Source: HyVt-105 sp049975425 (GTDB lineage: Bacteria > Bacteroidota > Bacteroidia > Bacteroidales > VadinHA17). Taken from it: a stretch of DNA of 64,000 nt. Made by a program: the position numbers and the translations under genes. The notes under the pieces are model-generated. The model did no database searches. It saw only the letters and a program-made list of their open reading frames with translations, and had not been told where the DNA came from. Each line of letters starts with the position of its first letter. Position 1 is the first letter of the stretch. The stretch is from contig JBNGDI010000012.1 of assembly GCA_049975425.1 (NCBI GenBank), positions 16,890 through 80,889 of the forward strand, read 5' to 3'. Positions 17,153 through 26,154 of the stretch are shown here, piece by piece.

Positions 17153-19243
17153 ATGAGAAAATCGTTAATACTGCATTCGTTGCTCTGTATTGGGCTGTTC
17201 ATAATGGCTGAATCATTGCCGGCCCAGCCTTTTCTGAAGATAAAACGATCGGATTTCATGAAGGAGCCCCAGGGGTTCGATCAAGCCTGGAATCATATCC
17301 GTGCCGGGGATAAATGGTTCAGGGAAGGGATTGGCACCTTCGACCTGGCCATTCAACATTACCTGCAGGCCAAATCATACAATGAATTCGACCCGGCCCT
17401 GAACTTCAAACTGGGGGTGGCTTATCTGTATTCCGATAAGCCCAGGGAATCACTCCGGTATTTTCAGATTGCCTCCGAATTCGATGAAATGCTGACGCCT
17501 GAACTCCCGCTGATGATGGCCCGTGCCTGTCATTACAATATGATGTTCGATGAAGCCATTATCGGGTACCGGACCTATCTCGACAGCCTGAGTGAGAAAG
17601 AGAGAAAGCGGCTCGATCTGGATGTGGAAAAATGGATACAGGAATGCAGGAACGGAAAAGAACTGGTACAGGATACCCTCAGGGTGGAAATCACAAACCT
17701 GGGTGGAAACATTAATTCGTCGTATGACGATTACAATCCGGTGTTGTCGTCAACAGGAGCCCGTATGTATTTTACCTCACGAAGGCCTTTCGAGGGTCAT
17801 GACCGGCGACATCCCCTCGACAACAAATACTATGAAGATATTTACTACAGCTATTATAACGGCACTTCATGGGAAAAGGCCGAGGACCTGGGCAAGCCGG
17901 TCAACAGCAAAGGAAACGAATCGGCCCTCTATCTGGCACCCGATAACCAGGAACTGTACCTGTATATTGGCAAGAAGAAAGGGGGAAACCTGTATTCCTC
18001 GCTGAATGTGAAGAATAAATGGCAGTCTCCGCGGAGGCTTTCAGGTATATTCAATACCCGCTACAAGGAAACTTCCCTGACTTTCAACCGCGAAATGACA
18101 GAATTGTTTTTTGTTTCTGCTTTTCCGAAAGAAAGCTACGGCGGGAAAGATATTTTCTACAGCCGGCGGGACGAAAAAGGCAAATGGACCGATCCCGTGA
18201 ACCTGGGTCAGGTGGTCAATACTCCCCGGGATGAGGAGGGCGTGCACGCCACGCCTTCGGGCGATACCCTGTATTTCAGTTCGAAGGGGCACAATACCAT
18301 GGGTGGATATGATGTATTTATGACCGTAAGGGATGAAAACGGGGAATGGGCGCCGCCCGTCAACCTGGGTTATCCCGTCAATACCCCGGGAGATGAGGTG
18401 TTCTATAAAACCACTCCCGATACCGCCATTGCCTATTATTCAGCTACCCTGGAATCCAATCTTGGCTGGAAGGATATTTACCGCATCAGGTATCTGCCTT
18501 CTCCCGAACCTGAACAGGAAGTGGTTGAAGAACCCGAACCGGAGCCGAAGGTGGATACAGTGGTGATGGTGGTTAAAGATACCGTAAGAATTGTTGAACA
18601 GGCAGCTCCTCCCGTGGATACCACCTTCCGGCTGCTGGGTACCGTACTGGAAGAAGGCACCACCAGCCCGGTGGCTGCCAAGATTGATCTGATCGATCTG
18701 GACAGGAACCAGGTGATCGCCACAACCATTTCCAATCCTCAGACAGGTAATTTCCGCTTTACCCTTACCGAAAGGAAAAGTTATGGGGTGGAAATTACTT
18801 CGGAAGGATATATGCTCTACCTGGATGTGATCGACCTGCCGAAAAACTCCGATGAAAAAGAATTGATCAGGAATTTTTTCCTCAAAAAGTTACAGGTGGG
18901 TGAAACGGTGATCCTGAAAAACATCTTCTTCGAGTTTAATTCGGCAAAGCTTACTCCCGAATCATACCCTGAGCTGAACCGGGTGTTTAAGCTGCTGACC
19001 ACCAATTCCACAATGCGCATTGAGGTTTCGGGGCATACCGATAATATCGGTTCGCTTGAAAGCAATACCCGTCTTTCGGAAGCCCGGGCCAAAGCAGTGG
19101 TGGATTATCTGATAACCAGCGGGATTGACCCGTCAAGACTGGAATATAAGGGGTATGCCTATACCCGTCCCATTGCCAGCAATGATACGGAAGAGGGAAG
19201 GGCCCGGAACAGACGGGTGGAATTTGAAATTCTCAGCAAGTAG
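17153..19243 (+). CDS. PorE-like OmpA-family protein (TPR, beta-propeller, CarboxypepD-like, OmpA)
   Basis: A 696-residue envelope protein with a signal peptide (MRKSLILHSLLCIGLF..., cleavage near SLPAQ). Domains in order: TPR-like helices at about 45-140; a WD40/PD40 beta-propeller at about 185-450 with repeated YFSS/YFTS...GG-x-D-(I/V)-(F/Y) motifs; an acidic/proline linker; a carboxypeptidase-regulatory-like domain at about 490-565; an OmpA C-terminal peptidoglycan-binding domain at about 580-696 with SGHTDNIG and RNRRVEF. This order is that of PorE of the type IX secretion system, but Bacteroidota carry paralogues, so a T9SS role is inferred. A clear terminator follows. Confidence 0.85.
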   Translation: MRKSLILHSLLCIGLFIMAESLPAQPFLKIKRSDFMKEPQGFDQAWNHIRAGDKWFREGIGTFDLAIQHYLQAKSYNEFDPALNFKLGVAYLYSDKPRESLRYFQIASEFDEMLTPELPLMMARACHYNMMFDEAIIGYRTYLDSLSEKERKRLDLDVEKWIQECRNGKELVQDTLRVEITNLGGNINSSYDDYNPVLSSTGARMYFTSRRPFEGHDRRHPLDNKYYEDIYYSYYNGTSWEKAEDLGKPVNSKGNESALYLAPDNQELYLYIGKKKGGNLYSSLNVKNKWQSPRRLSGIFNTRYKETSLTFNREMTELFFVSAFPKESYGGKDIFYSRRDEKGKWTDPVNLGQVVNTPRDEEGVHATPSGDTLYFSSKGHNTMGGYDVFMTVRDENGEWAPPVNLGYPVNTPGDEVFYKTTPDTAIAYYSATLESNLGWKDIYRIRYLPSPEPEQEVVEEPEPEPKVDTVVMVVKDTVRIVEQAAPPVDTTFRLLGTVLEEGTTSPVAAKIDLIDLDRNQVIATTISNPQTGNFRFTLTERKSYGVEITSEGYMLYLDVIDLPKNSDEKELIRNFFLKKLQVGETVILKNIFFEFNSAKLTPESYPELNRVFKLLTTNSTMRIEVSGHTDNIGSLESNTRLSEARAKAVVDYLITSGIDPSRLEYKGYAYTRPIASNDTEEGRARNRRVEFEILSK

Positions 19244-19279
19244 CCGGATCTGCGACCCGTTCTTACTTACCGGTCATGA

Positions 19280-19312
19280 AAGGCCTGCCGGTTCTGCGGC
19301 GGGCCTTTTGCC
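19280..19312 (+). terminator. Rho-independent terminator after the PorE-like gene
   Basis: A 12-bp stem with one T-G wobble (left arm 19280-19291, right arm ending 19308) and a run of T. It ends the PorE-like transcript 36 bases after the stop codon. Confidence 0.85.
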
Positions 19313-19397
19313 ATAATCCCCTTTCTGTGTGTTTTGAAACAACCCGCTTCCGGGGAAAAACTGATTTTCTTCTGTCTTTTTTCCAGCGAAAAATTGG

Positions 19398-19405
19398 TAC
19401 ATTTG
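19398..19405 (+). promoter_or_regulatory. Bacteroidota-type -7 promoter motif for gcvT
   Basis: TACATTTG is an exact match to TAnnTTTG, placed 29 bases before the gcvT ATG and after the preceding terminator. Confidence 0.55.
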
Positions 19406-19433
19406 TTCAGAAACGTATCATTTTTTCCTGTTT

Positions 19434-20525
19434 ATGAAAAAAACAGCTCTTTCAAACAAGCATACCGCCCTGGGCGCCAGAATGGTGCCTTTCGCCGGCT
19501 ATCTGATGCCCGTGGAATATTCAGGCGTGATGGATGAACACCGTACCGTAAGAAAAGGGGTGGGAGTGTTCGATGTATCGCATATGGGAGAATTCTGGTG
19601 CAAAGGTCCGAATGCATACAGCCTGGTGCAGCGGCTTACTTCCAACGACCTGGCCCGGTTGCACGACGGCAAGGTGCAGTATACCTGTTTTCCCAACGGC
19701 AGGGGAGGAATTGTGGATGACCTGCTGGTATACCGGTTCGGACCCGAAGAGTATCTGCTGGTAGTCAATGCAGCCAATATTGAGAAGGATTGGAAGTGGG
19801 TGAACGAACAGAATAAGGAGGGGGCCCGGCTGATCAATGCTTCTGCAGAAACCTCCCAGCTGGCAGTACAGGGACCCCTGGCTGCAAACGTGTTGCAGAA
19901 ACTGACACCGGTTGATCTGGACGGCATAAAATATTATACCTTCGTGGTAGGTGAACTGGCAGGTGTAAAAGATGTGATTATATCGGCCACCGGATATACC
20001 GGAGCCGGTGGGTTCGAACTGTATTTCCCCAATGAATACGCCGGGGAAATATGGGATGCCGTTTTTGATGCCGGAAAAGAAGAGGGAATCAAACCGGCCG
20101 GCCTGGCTGCCAGGGACACCCTGAGGCTGGAAATGGGTTTTTGCCTCTACGGGAATGATATTGACGATACTACCTCGCCTCTGGAGGCAGGCCTGGGGTG
20201 GATTACCCGGTTTGTGGAAGGGAATGATTTTATCGACAGGGAATTTCTGGAAAAACAGAAGAAAGAAGGGGTGAAAAGAAAACTGGTGGGTTTTGAATTG
20301 CTGGAAAGAGGGATACCGAGGCAGCATTATCCTATTATGGATGCCTCCGGGAAACAGGTGGGCGAAGTGACCTCCGGTACCATGTCGCCCATGCTGAACA
20401 GAGGCATCGGAATGGGATATGTTGAGGTTCCCCTGGCATCGCCGGGCACAAGGCTTTTTATTCAGGTAAGGAACAAAAGCCTGGAAGCCGAAGTGGTGAA
20501 AATGCCCTTTTACAAAGCCGAATAA
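19434..20525 (+). CDS. gcvT: Glycine cleavage system aminomethyltransferase (T protein)
   Basis: A 363-residue T-protein that moves the methylene carbon from the aminomethyl-lipoyl H-protein to tetrahydrofolate. Characteristic motifs include MPVEYSGVMDEH near residue 24, VFDVSHMGE near 42, the ATGYTGAGGFELY folate-binding segment around 185-197, AARDTLRLEMG near 222 and the C-terminal GEVTSGTMSPMLNRGIGMGYV. Length is normal. It is followed at 34 bases by serC; serine-glycine-C1 metabolism genes are thus grouped. No glycine riboswitch was seen upstream. Confidence 0.95.
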   Translation: MKKTALSNKHTALGARMVPFAGYLMPVEYSGVMDEHRTVRKGVGVFDVSHMGEFWCKGPNAYSLVQRLTSNDLARLHDGKVQYTCFPNGRGGIVDDLLVYRFGPEEYLLVVNAANIEKDWKWVNEQNKEGARLINASAETSQLAVQGPLAANVLQKLTPVDLDGIKYYTFVVGELAGVKDVIISATGYTGAGGFELYFPNEYAGEIWDAVFDAGKEEGIKPAGLAARDTLRLEMGFCLYGNDIDDTTSPLEAGLGWITRFVEGNDFIDREFLEKQKKEGVKRKLVGFELLERGIPRQHYPIMDASGKQVGEVTSGTMSPMLNRGIGMGYVEVPLASPGTRLFIQVRNKSLEAEVVKMPFYKAE

Positions 20526-20559
20526 ATCATTATTCAACTAACCCAAATATTCTTTTGCC

Positions 20560-21636
20560 ATGAAAAAACACATTTTTAATCCGGGTCCCTGCAAACTTCC
20601 GGAACCGGTACTTGAAAATACCGCAAATGCCGTACGTGAACTGAATCAATCGGGAATGTCCGTCATGGAAGTTTCCCACCGGGGAAAAGATTTTGAGGCT
20701 GTGATAGAAGATGCCATGAACCTGCTGAAAGAGCTGCTCGATGTTCCAAGGGGATATTCGGTCCTGTTCCTGGGGGGAGGGGCCAGCCTGCAATTTGCCA
20801 TGATTCCCATGAACTTCCTGAAAACTAAGGCTGCCTATCTGCATACCGGAACCTGGGCCGGCAATGCCATCAGGGAGGCCAAAGTGTTCGGACAGGTGGA
20901 TGTGCTGGCTTCCAGTGAAGACAAAAACTTCACCTATGTTCCCAAAGGATATCGCATTCCTGAAGATGCCGATTATTTCCATATTACAACCAATAACACC
21001 ATTTTCGGTACAGAACTGCTTACCGATCCCGATTCGCCCGTTCCCCTTATTGCCGATATGTCGTCTGATATCCTCAGCCGCCCGGTGGATGTTTCCAAAT
21101 ATGCCATGATCTATGGAGGTGCCCAGAAAAATATGGGCCCTGCAGGTGTAACGTTTATCATTATCCGGGATGAACTGCTGGAAAAAGTGGCCGACAGACC
21201 CATCCCCAGGATCCTGAAATATGAAACCCATCTGTCAAAGGGTTCCATGTTCAATACTCCTCCCGTGGTTAACATATATGCCGTGAGAGAAACCCTCCTG
21301 TGGGTAAAAAATATGGGCGGTGTGAAAGAAATGGAGAAACTCGCCAAAGCCCGGGCCGACCTTCTGTACAAAACCATTGACGAAAGCCGCATGTTCGTGG
21401 GGACAGCTGTTCAGGAAGATCGTTCGCGCATGAATATTTGCTTTGTAATGAAACCGGAATACAAGGAACTGGAGCCCGACTTTATCAGCTATGCTGCTGC
21501 AAAAGGCATTGTAGGGATTAAAGGCCACCGTTCGGTGGGCGGTTTCCGGGCCTCGTGCTATAATGCCCTTGAACTTCAAAGCGTGAAGCTGCTGGCCGAT
21601 ACTATGAAAGAATATGAAGAAAGTAAAGTTAAGTAA
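20560..21636 (+). CDS. serC: Phosphoserine aminotransferase
   Basis: A PLP-dependent class V aminotransferase of 358 residues that converts 3-phosphohydroxypyruvate and glutamate to phosphoserine. Family features: the N-terminal FNPGPCKLPEPVLE; the phosphate/PLP-binding GGGASLQFAMIPMN at about 67-80; the PLP lysine in YGGAQKNMGPAGVT (Lys about 191); and the C-terminal GHRSVGGFRAS motif. It begins the serC-serA-DUF1015 group usual in Bacteroidota. An extremely AT-rich 88-base spacer separates it from serA. Confidence 0.96.
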   Translation: MKKHIFNPGPCKLPEPVLENTANAVRELNQSGMSVMEVSHRGKDFEAVIEDAMNLLKELLDVPRGYSVLFLGGGASLQFAMIPMNFLKTKAAYLHTGTWAGNAIREAKVFGQVDVLASSEDKNFTYVPKGYRIPEDADYFHITTNNTIFGTELLTDPDSPVPLIADMSSDILSRPVDVSKYAMIYGGAQKNMGPAGVTFIIIRDELLEKVADRPIPRILKYETHLSKGSMFNTPPVVNIYAVRETLLWVKNMGGVKEMEKLAKARADLLYKTIDESRMFVGTAVQEDRSRMNICFVMKPEYKELEPDFISYAAAKGIVGIKGHRSVGGFRASCYNALELQSVKLLADTMKEYEESKVK

Positions 21637-21724
21637 TATTAAAAATAATTTAAATATTATTAACAAAGATATTAATAATATAAAATATAAATTAAATAAT
21701 ATATAAAATAAATTTAATATTATT
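21637..21724 (+). promoter_or_regulatory. Extremely AT-rich serC-serA spacer with hairpin
   Basis: 88 bases containing only one C and one G in a mid-GC neighbourhood. ATATTATTAA (21654-21663) pairs perfectly with TTAATAATAT (21672-21681) around an eight-base loop. It may be a promoter/leader for serA or a processing site; the function is unknown. Confidence 0.45.
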
Positions 21725-22660
21725 ATGAAAACCATTCTGGTAGCAACCGAAAAACCTTTTGCTCCGGAGGCCGTCGATCTGATCAGGAAGATCGCCGACG
21801 AGGCCGGTTACAAGCTCCAGTTGCTTGAAAAATATACCGAAAAGTCTGAGCTGCTCAAGGCTGTGGCAGGAGTCGATGCCCTGATCGTACGCAGTGACGT
21901 GGTCGATGCCGAAGTGCTTGAAACTGCAAAATCCCTGAAAGTGGTAGTTAGGGCAGGTTCCGGCTATGACAATATTGACCTGGAAACAGCTTCCCGCAAG
22001 GGAGTGGTGGCCATGAACACACCCGGACAGAATGCCAATGCGGTGGCCGAACTGGCCCTGGGGATGATGGTGTATTTTGCCCGGAATCAGTTCAACGGAA
22101 AACCGGGTACAGAGCTCAAGGGGAAAAAGCTGGGGATCTGTGCATTCGGAAATGTGGGGAAACAGGTGGCCCGTATTGCTCAGGGATTTGACATGACCGT
22201 GTATATTGTCGATCCTTATGTTGAGAAAAAGCAGGTGGCCCGGAAAGAATTGATCTTTCTTTCAAGCGTGGAAGAACTGTACCGTACCTGCCAGTATGTT
22301 TCGCTGCACATGCCGCTGAACGATGAAACCCGGGGATCTGTGAATTATTCCCTGCTCTCGCTTATGCCTCAGGGAGCCGTTCTGGTAAATACGGCCAGAA
22401 AGGAAATAGTGGACGAAGATTCGCTGGTGCGGATGTTCCGGGAACGTCCCGATTTTGGCTATGTATCGGATATTGCCCCCGATAACAGGGAGCTTCTCGA
22501 GAAGGAGTTTCCAGGCCGGTTCTATTTTACCCCGAAAAAGATGGGTGCCCAGACGGCCGAGGCCAATATCAATGCAGGGGTGGCCGCCGCACGGCAGATT
22601 GTTGATTATTTTAAAAAAGGAGACACACGTTTTCAGGTAAACAAGCAGAAAAAACCGTAA
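21725..22660 (+). CDS. serA: Short D-3-phosphoglycerate dehydrogenase (SerA-like, lysine type)
   Basis: A 311-residue D-isomer-specific 2-hydroxyacid dehydrogenase without a C-terminal ACT domain. It has the NAD-binding motif GNVGKQVARIAQG near residue 142, the substrate arginine in NTARKEIVDE near 226 and the following Glu region. The catalytic His of the usual TPHxGAxT motif is missing: the sequence reads TPKKMGAQT near residue 274, which puts lysine there. I recall this being typical of Bacteroides and Entamoeba PGDHs, so it is probably a functional lysine-type enzyme. Its place between serC and DUF1015 supports serine synthesis. Confidence 0.9.
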   Translation: MKTILVATEKPFAPEAVDLIRKIADEAGYKLQLLEKYTEKSELLKAVAGVDALIVRSDVVDAEVLETAKSLKVVVRAGSGYDNIDLETASRKGVVAMNTPGQNANAVAELALGMMVYFARNQFNGKPGTELKGKKLGICAFGNVGKQVARIAQGFDMTVYIVDPYVEKKQVARKELIFLSSVEELYRTCQYVSLHMPLNDETRGSVNYSLLSLMPQGAVLVNTARKEIVDEDSLVRMFRERPDFGYVSDIAPDNRELLEKEFPGRFYFTPKKMGAQTAEANINAGVAAARQIVDYFKKGDTRFQVNKQKKP

Positions 22661-22666
22661 GAACCT

Positions 22667-23911
22667 ATGGCGATATTAAAACCGTTCAGAGGGATCAGGC
22701 CGGTGAAGGAAAAAGTATCCCTGATCGCCTCCAGACCGTATGATGTGTTGAATCGTAACGAAGCAAAAAATGAAGCGGCAGGAAATCCTTATTCATTCCT
22801 GCATGTGGTGAAACCTGAAATTGACCTGCCAGACGAAGTGGATGAACACAGCCCGGAAGTCTACAAAAAAGGCAAGGAGAATTTTGACCGGCTGGTAACA
22901 GAGGGTATCCTGTTTCAGGACCCGGACGAATACCTGTACGTGTATGCCCAGACCATGAACGGCCGTACACAGTACGGGCTGGTTGGGTGTGCCGGGGTGG
23001 AAGATTATATGAACAATGTGATTCGCAAGCATGAGCTGACCCGCCCCGACAAGGAAGAAGACCGTAAAAACCATGTCCGTGTCAGCCGGATGAATTACGA
23101 ACCGGTATTTTTTACTTACCATCCGGTAAAGGAAATTGATGAGATTATTGCCGAAACCGTGCGGCACGAGCCCGAATACGATTTTACGGCAGATGACGGT
23201 TTCGGACATCATTTCTGGGTGATCCGTGACAAAGCGGTGATATCGAGACTGGTAAACCTGTTTGCTTCGGTTGATTATGTTTACGTAGCCGACGGGCATC
23301 ACCGTACTGCCGCTGCGGCACTGGTGGGCAAGGAAATGAGGGACAAAAATCCCCATCATACGGGAAAAGAAGAATACAACTATTTTCTGGCAGTGCATTT
23401 CCCTTCCAACCAGCTTTCGATTATTGATTACAACCGGGTGGTGAAAGACCTGAACGGGCACAGTCCGGAGGAGTTCCTGAAAAAGCTGGAGAAAGCCTTT
23501 TTGGTAGAACCCGGAGGTAGTGAGCCAGTCCGTCCGTCCTCCCTGCATAATTTCTCGCTGTACCTGGATGGAACATGGTACTCGCTGACAGCAAAGGAAG
23601 GCACATATGATCCCAACGATCCCATCGGGGTGCTTGATGTAACGGTGCTTACCAATCATGTACTGAAACCCCTGCTGGGTATTGAAGACCTGCGCACTTC
23701 CAAACGGATCGATTTTGTGGGAGGTATACGCGGGCTTGATGAGCTGAAACGAAGGGTTGACAGCGGCGAAATGGCGGCGGCATTTGCCCTGTATCCTGTT
23801 TCCATGGACCAGCTGATCCGGATTGCCGATTCGGGGAATATTATGCCTCCCAAAACCACCTGGTTCGAGCCCAAACTGCGAAGCGGACTGATTGTTCACA
23901 GCCTCGAATGA
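22667..23911 (+). CDS. DUF1015 family protein (SerC-associated)
   Basis: A 414-residue protein of the DUF1015 family, seen widely beside serC/serA in bacteria. It has the N-terminal signature IRPVKEKVSLIASRPYDVL (residues 10-28) and the conserved YVADGHHRTAAA motif near residue 206, whose DGHHR resembles ParB/sulfiredoxin-type phosphate-handling proteins. Family members have been proposed to act in serine metabolism, perhaps as a kinase, but I cannot confirm a function from this sequence. It starts 6 bases after serA, so it is co-transcribed. Confidence 0.9.
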   Translation: MAILKPFRGIRPVKEKVSLIASRPYDVLNRNEAKNEAAGNPYSFLHVVKPEIDLPDEVDEHSPEVYKKGKENFDRLVTEGILFQDPDEYLYVYAQTMNGRTQYGLVGCAGVEDYMNNVIRKHELTRPDKEEDRKNHVRVSRMNYEPVFFTYHPVKEIDEIIAETVRHEPEYDFTADDGFGHHFWVIRDKAVISRLVNLFASVDYVYVADGHHRTAAAALVGKEMRDKNPHHTGKEEYNYFLAVHFPSNQLSIIDYNRVVKDLNGHSPEEFLKKLEKAFLVEPGGSEPVRPSSLHNFSLYLDGTWYSLTAKEGTYDPNDPIGVLDVTVLTNHVLKPLLGIEDLRTSKRIDFVGGIRGLDELKRRVDSGEMAAAFALYPVSMDQLIRIADSGNIMPPKTTWFEPKLRSGLIVHSLE

Positions 23912-23927
23912 AAGGAGCGGAATACAG

Positions 23928-24617
23928 ATGCAGGAAACACCGGTGAACATTGCAGAAAATATCAGGCATCTGAAAGAGGAACTGCCTGCGGGTGTGACCC
24001 TGGTGGCTATTTCCAAGACAAAGTCCCCGGAAGAGATCATGCAGGCATACGAGACCGGCCACCGGGTATTCGGTGAAAACAAGGTGCAGGAGATGGTATC
24101 GAAAAGAGAGGCCCTGCCACTTGATATCGAATGGCATATGGTGGGGCACCTGCAATCGAACAAGGTGAAATACCTGGCTCCCTTTGTCAGCCTCATCCAG
24201 TCGGTCGACAGCATGAAGCTGCTCAGGGTGATCAACAAGGAAGGCAGGAAGAACGGACGGATTATTCCCTGCCTTCTTCAGTTTCATATTGCCGGGGAGG
24301 AGACCAAATTCGGCCTTGATATGCAGGAAGCCCGGGAAATGCTGGGTTCTACTCAATTCCGGGAATTGAAACATGTGAAGATACTCGGAGTAATGGGCAT
24401 GGCTACCTTTACCGATTGTATGGAACTGGTAAGAAAAGAATTCAGGCAGCTGGCGGGGATTTTCCGTACCCTGAAAAACGATTATTTTCGTAACGACAAC
24501 AGTTTTCGTGAGATATCCATGGGAATGTCGGGCGATTATCCCGTAGCCCTGGAAGAAGGGGCCACCATGGTCAGAATAGGAAGCCTGATTTTCGGTGAAC
24601 GAAGCTGTGCCATTTAA
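23928..24617 (+). CDS. YggS/PLPBP family pyridoxal phosphate homeostasis protein
   Basis: A 229-residue alanine-racemase-like TIM-barrel protein that binds PLP without known catalysis. PLP lysine motif: LVAISKTKSPEEI (Lys about 29). Further family motifs are GENKVQEM, WHMVGHLQSNK and the C-terminal SMGMSGDYPVALEEGATMVRIGS. The ATG at 23928 is chosen over the upstream in-frame start at 23892 because it has AGGAG 10 bases before it and does not overlap the DUF1015 gene. It is likely the last gene of the serC operon; PLP supply matches SerC's need for PLP. Confidence 0.93.
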   Translation: MQETPVNIAENIRHLKEELPAGVTLVAISKTKSPEEIMQAYETGHRVFGENKVQEMVSKREALPLDIEWHMVGHLQSNKVKYLAPFVSLIQSVDSMKLLRVINKEGRKNGRIIPCLLQFHIAGEETKFGLDMQEAREMLGSTQFRELKHVKILGVMGMATFTDCMELVRKEFRQLAGIFRTLKNDYFRNDNSFREISMGMSGDYPVALEEGATMVRIGSLIFGERSCAI

Positions 24618-24649
24618 TTAGTTGGATTGAATCTGTAATATCCATAAAA

Positions 24650-25627
24650 ATGAATCCACTGGAAACTACCTATCTGGGATTAAAGCTTCCCACCCCCATT
24701 GTGGCGGCCAGCAGCGGTCTGACCGGCCAGCCCGAAAAGATCCGGATCATGGAAGAGCAGGGTGCGGGCGCCGTGGTCCTTAAATCCCTTTTTGAGGAAC
24801 AGATCCTGTACGAAGCCGGAAAACTGGCTGCATCCCATGATTATCCCGAAGCAGGAGATTATATCAGGTATTACACAAAGAATAACAGCATCGACCAGTA
24901 TCTCGGCCTGATTGAAAAAGTGAAAAAAGAAGTGAATATACCGGTTATTGCCAGTGTGAACTGTGTGTCTGCCGGCGAATGGACCGGTTTTGCCAGAAGG
25001 ATGGAGGAAGCGGGTGCCGATGCTATTGAGGTGAACATGTATTTTCTTCCTCTTGATCCGGAAGTTCGCTGTCATACGTGGGAAGAGACCTATTTTTCCC
25101 TGGCCGAAAAGATCAGGGAGAGTATCTCTGTTCCTGTGGCTTTCAAACTGGGTCAGGGATTTACAAACCTGGTGTATCTGGTGGATCAGCTTTACAAAAG
25201 AAAGGTCAACGGAGTGGTTCTTTTCAACCGTTTCTACGAACCCGATATAGACCCGGAAAAGATGCACTTCACGGCGGCCAGTGTATTCAGTACGCCGTCT
25301 GATATCAGTCATTCCCTGCGCTGGGTGGGTATTGTTACCAGTATGGTGGAGAAAATGGATGTGGCTGCTTCCACCGGGATACACGACGGGATGGCTGTTG
25401 TGAAACAGCTTCTTGCGGGCGCCCGGGTGGCCCAGGTTTGTTCTGTCCTGTACCAAAAGGGGCCCCGGTATCTGGGGGTTATGAAACGACAGGTGGAACA
25501 GTGGATGAAAGACCATTCATACCGGTCACTGGACGAGTTCAGGGGGAAAATGAACTATAAGAATCTGCCCGATCCGGCGGTATATGAACGTTCTCAGTTC
25601 ATGAAGCATTTTTCAGGGCACCATTGA
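24650..25627 (+). CDS. Dihydroorotate dehydrogenase-like FMN-binding protein
   Basis: A 325-residue TIM-barrel flavoprotein of the dihydroorotate dehydrogenase superfamily. It shows PIVAASSGLTGQPEKIRIME at the N-terminus, IPVIASVNCVSAGEWTGFAR near residue 100, and the C-terminal phosphate/FMN-binding region around ASTGIHDGMAVVKQLLAGA (near 243-261). The AGADAIEVNM motif is typical, but the usual pyrimidine-binding residues are not clearly conserved, so it may act on another substrate. It stands 32 bases after the YggS gene on the same strand. Confidence 0.88.
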   Translation: MNPLETTYLGLKLPTPIVAASSGLTGQPEKIRIMEEQGAGAVVLKSLFEEQILYEAGKLAASHDYPEAGDYIRYYTKNNSIDQYLGLIEKVKKEVNIPVIASVNCVSAGEWTGFARRMEEAGADAIEVNMYFLPLDPEVRCHTWEETYFSLAEKIRESISVPVAFKLGQGFTNLVYLVDQLYKRKVNGVVLFNRFYEPDIDPEKMHFTAASVFSTPSDISHSLRWVGIVTSMVEKMDVAASTGIHDGMAVVKQLLAGARVAQVCSVLYQKGPRYLGVMKRQVEQWMKDHSYRSLDEFRGKMNYKNLPDPAVYERSQFMKHFSGHH

Positions 25628-25641
25628 TATCCGTTTTTACC

Positions 25642-26154
25642 TCAGACCGGATGACGAAGCCCTCTGATCATTTCCCTCACCAGATTCTGCTTATCGGAAT
25701 TCATCCGGGGTATGTGTGTTTCCAGTCGGTTGAGCTCTTTTTCCAGAATATCCCTGCCGGCCAGTTCGGAGGCGTTTTCCAGAATGGTCAATGATTCGAG
25801 GCTGACCATGTAATCTCCCGAAATGATCAGATCGATCAGGAACGGGATGTGTTCATGGAAGATCATTCTCGACTGCCAGCAGGCCGCCAGGATCTCCTGC
25901 AGATAGGGATGCCGGGGGTTTTCCCTGATCGCCCTCACCAGTACCGGAACTGCAAGCTGGCTGTTCAGGTCGGAGATCAGTCCCAGAATAGCCTGCCTCA
26001 GCGAAGGGGCCGTATCCATACCCAGCACCCTGATCAGATCGCTCAGGATGTCGGTTTCTTCATGTTCACGGCATATTCTGATGCCTTCCATCACGTAGGC
26101 CGGGTTACCCGACCGTATCTGTTCCCTTATTTTGCGGATGTCTTTCCGTGGCAT
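25642..26154 (-). CDS. HEAT-repeat-like hypothetical protein
   Basis: A 170-residue all-helical protein without signal peptide. Helix pairs of about 30-35 residues (for example LRQAILGLISDLNSQLAVPV and IPFLIDLIISGDYMVSLESL) suggest HEAT/ARM-like repeats. I do not recognise a named family. It is a single minus-strand gene convergent with the dihydroorotate-dehydrogenase-like gene and divergent from the lipoprotein gene. It may be a small scaffold protein; no function is claimed. Confidence 0.7.
   Translation of the reverse strand: MPRKDIRKIREQIRSGNPAYVMEGIRICREHEETDILSDLIRVLGMDTAPSLRQAILGLISDLNSQLAVPVLVRAIRENPRHPYLQEILAACWQSRMIFHEHIPFLIDLIISGDYMVSLESLTILENASELAGRDILEKELNRLETHIPRMNSDKQNLVREMIRGLRHPV

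Noticed and set aside
19521..20537. A 338-codon minus-strand open frame inside gcvT
   Set aside because: Antisense shadow of the well-supported gcvT gene.
22793..24238. A 481-codon open frame on the minus strand
   Set aside because: It lies antisense to the DUF1015 and YggS genes, which have clear family motifs; its translation has no recognisable domains and is rich in His/Phe/Gln as expected for a shadow frame.
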